Origin: Chrysomallon squamiferum
Lineage: Eukaryota; Mollusca; Gastropoda; Neomphalida; Peltospiridae
Length of the DNA stretch: 32,500 bases
Reading direction: 5' to 3'
NCBI GenBank assembly: GCA_012295275.1
Contig: CM022671.1
Span: forward strand, 3,986,565-4,019,064
Shown here: in pieces, positions 31,212-32,500 of the stretch
How the letters are laid out: the number at the start of each line of letters is the position of its first letter
Numbering within the stretch: position 1 is the first letter of the stretch
The notes under the pieces: model-generated
Seen by the model: only the letters and a program-made list of their open reading frames with translations
Databases searched by the model: none
Told to the model about the DNA's origin: nothing
Program-made: the position numbers and the translations under genes

Positions 31212-32184
31212 GCTTTGTTATGGGAGTTTACAGTTTTAAATTATTCCATCTTGGCTTGGTTGTGTTGCAAGCAAATAAATAAAAAAAGTAAAACTGCATT
31301 TTGAAAACAAAGCACGGATATATATATAGCTGTTGACAATATATTTATGCATTTACAAACACACACACACACTCATTAACGTAAGCAAAAATACATATTC
31401 CTTCTATTCATTTACATTGTTAATCAGTTTCACTGAGATTTAACATCATCCTGCGATACCTCAAAATCCATTCTCGGAAATTACGCACCAGCTGGTCAAC
31501 TGTTGTTAATACACTAAAATAATTATATCTAATATCCATAGAGATTTTTTAATTTTTTTTTTTTTTTTTTTTTTCGTCAACTCTTTGTAACATATCGTCA
31601 GATTTAAGGATATCGTGAATACGAAGAGACAAAATCACTGACCAACTCCCTTTAATTTCATTAAATATGAAATTAGTATCATGCTGATTTGGTTTCCCAC
31701 CGTTCGCCTTTAAAATTTCATGATGTTATACTTATTAATAATGAACGTGTAGGTTACTGGGTTCTCATCTCGAATTTGGCAACTCTTTGTTATAGGAGGA
31801 GTTGGTCTGGTCGTTATTGTGTTTTTTCCGATACAGCTATTAATCTTTGTTCTGTTCTGATGTAGTCGTTGTTGTCGTTGTCGTTGTTATTATAATGTTT
31901 ATATATGTTTGTATTTCATTCTACAGAAAGTAACGAAAACTTTTTTTTTCAGTTTTTGTAAATGATGTAACGGCAGGTTCTTAATTTTCGTCTTTCAACA
32001 ACAGTTATAGTCCTATAGATTATTATTAGATCAGTTATGGTCTAGTTATTTGTTCTCAGTCTATTATGTGTAATATTACTATTTTACTGTATACAATGAT
32101 ACTATTCTTTCCTTAGCCCATGATTTCCTTGACTTTTAATATTACAATGTTTTAAGGGTGTTAAACATACATTTATTCAGTTGT
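31210..32184. other. AT-rich DNA, no gene seen
   Basis: Includes a T tract (31549-31574) and a short GTCGTT repeat near 31866-31890. No protein-like ORF. Confidence 0.5.
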
Positions 32185-32277
32185 TTGTTCGTTCGTTCGT
32201 TCGTTTATTCTTTCATTCATTCATTTGCATACTTATCCAATATTCTATTTTATTTATTTATTTATTTATTTATTTAT
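32185..32277. repeat. (GTTC)n, (ATTC)n and (TTTA)n arrays
   Basis: GTTC units at about 32186-32205, ATTC units at about 32213-32225, and TTTA units at 32249-32277. Confidence 0.92.
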
Positions 32278-32428
32278 ATTAAGGCGAATCAACTGTACTT
32301 ATGATGATCTCTGACATTTGCAATTTCGACGGAAAAAAGGTTTCGAAATAACATCACAAAGAGAATATCTTGAAGAAACAGGAACATAAATATCACATCG
32401 TTAAATGAGTACAGCTTTCTTTCTGTCC

Positions 32429-32430
<2 letters not shown>

Positions 32431-32500
<70 letters not shown>
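32431..32500. repeat. (GA)n microsatellite, cut by the window end
   Basis: Pure GA run of at least 70 bp continuing past the window. Confidence 0.96.

Overview
This window looks like eukaryotic nuclear DNA from a large, AT-rich, microsatellite-dense animal genome. Homopolymers, di-, tri-, tetra- and pentanucleotide arrays are interspersed with short, GC-richer, low-repeat islands. There are no operons, ribosome-binding sites or dense ORFs. The one recognisable protein segment is the C-terminal exon of a GATA2/3-class (GATA1/2/3 family) transcription factor. That exon and the repeat style fit a lophotrochozoan, most likely a mollusc (cephalopod or gastropod). The species cannot be fixed from the sequence alone.

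Layout. Positions 1-8624 are most simply read as intron or upstream sequence of the GATA gene: microsatellites plus two low-repeat islands (about 5020-5690 and 6091-7063) that could hold regulatory elements. A branch-point-like site, a polypyrimidine tract and a TTTCTGCAG acceptor lead into the terminal coding exon at 8625-9014 (129 codons, + strand). A probable 3' UTR follows to about 9673, with AATAAA at 9650 and 9654. The C-finger exon (the CxxC zinc-knuckle part) is not seen here, so if the acceptor call is right the last intron is at least 8.6 kb.

From about 9.7 kb to the end there is no convincing gene. This 23 kb of apparently intergenic DNA contains several repeat structures beyond plain microsatellites. 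They are: a cluster of CACGTG-centred units (10132-10330); a region with 15-bp inverted ends enclosing GTGAAATTAACA repeats (12624-13242); an evolving pentanucleotide array (21566-21850); a tandem (GGGGT)n G-quadruplex motif (23303-23321); a 44-46 bp tandem array rich in GATA motifs (25721-25902); and an 85-bp tandem repeat carrying CRE-like ATGACGTCAT palindromes (30640-30985).

No RNA gene, CRISPR array, autonomous transposon, virus or multi-gene system was recognised. The apparent ORFs over simple repeats (poly-Ser, poly-Leu, poly-Ile, Arg-Glu and Leu-Ser runs) are artefacts of repeat translation and are left out. The best leads for something undescribed are the island sequences around the GATA gene and the unfamiliar tandem and inverted repeat families.
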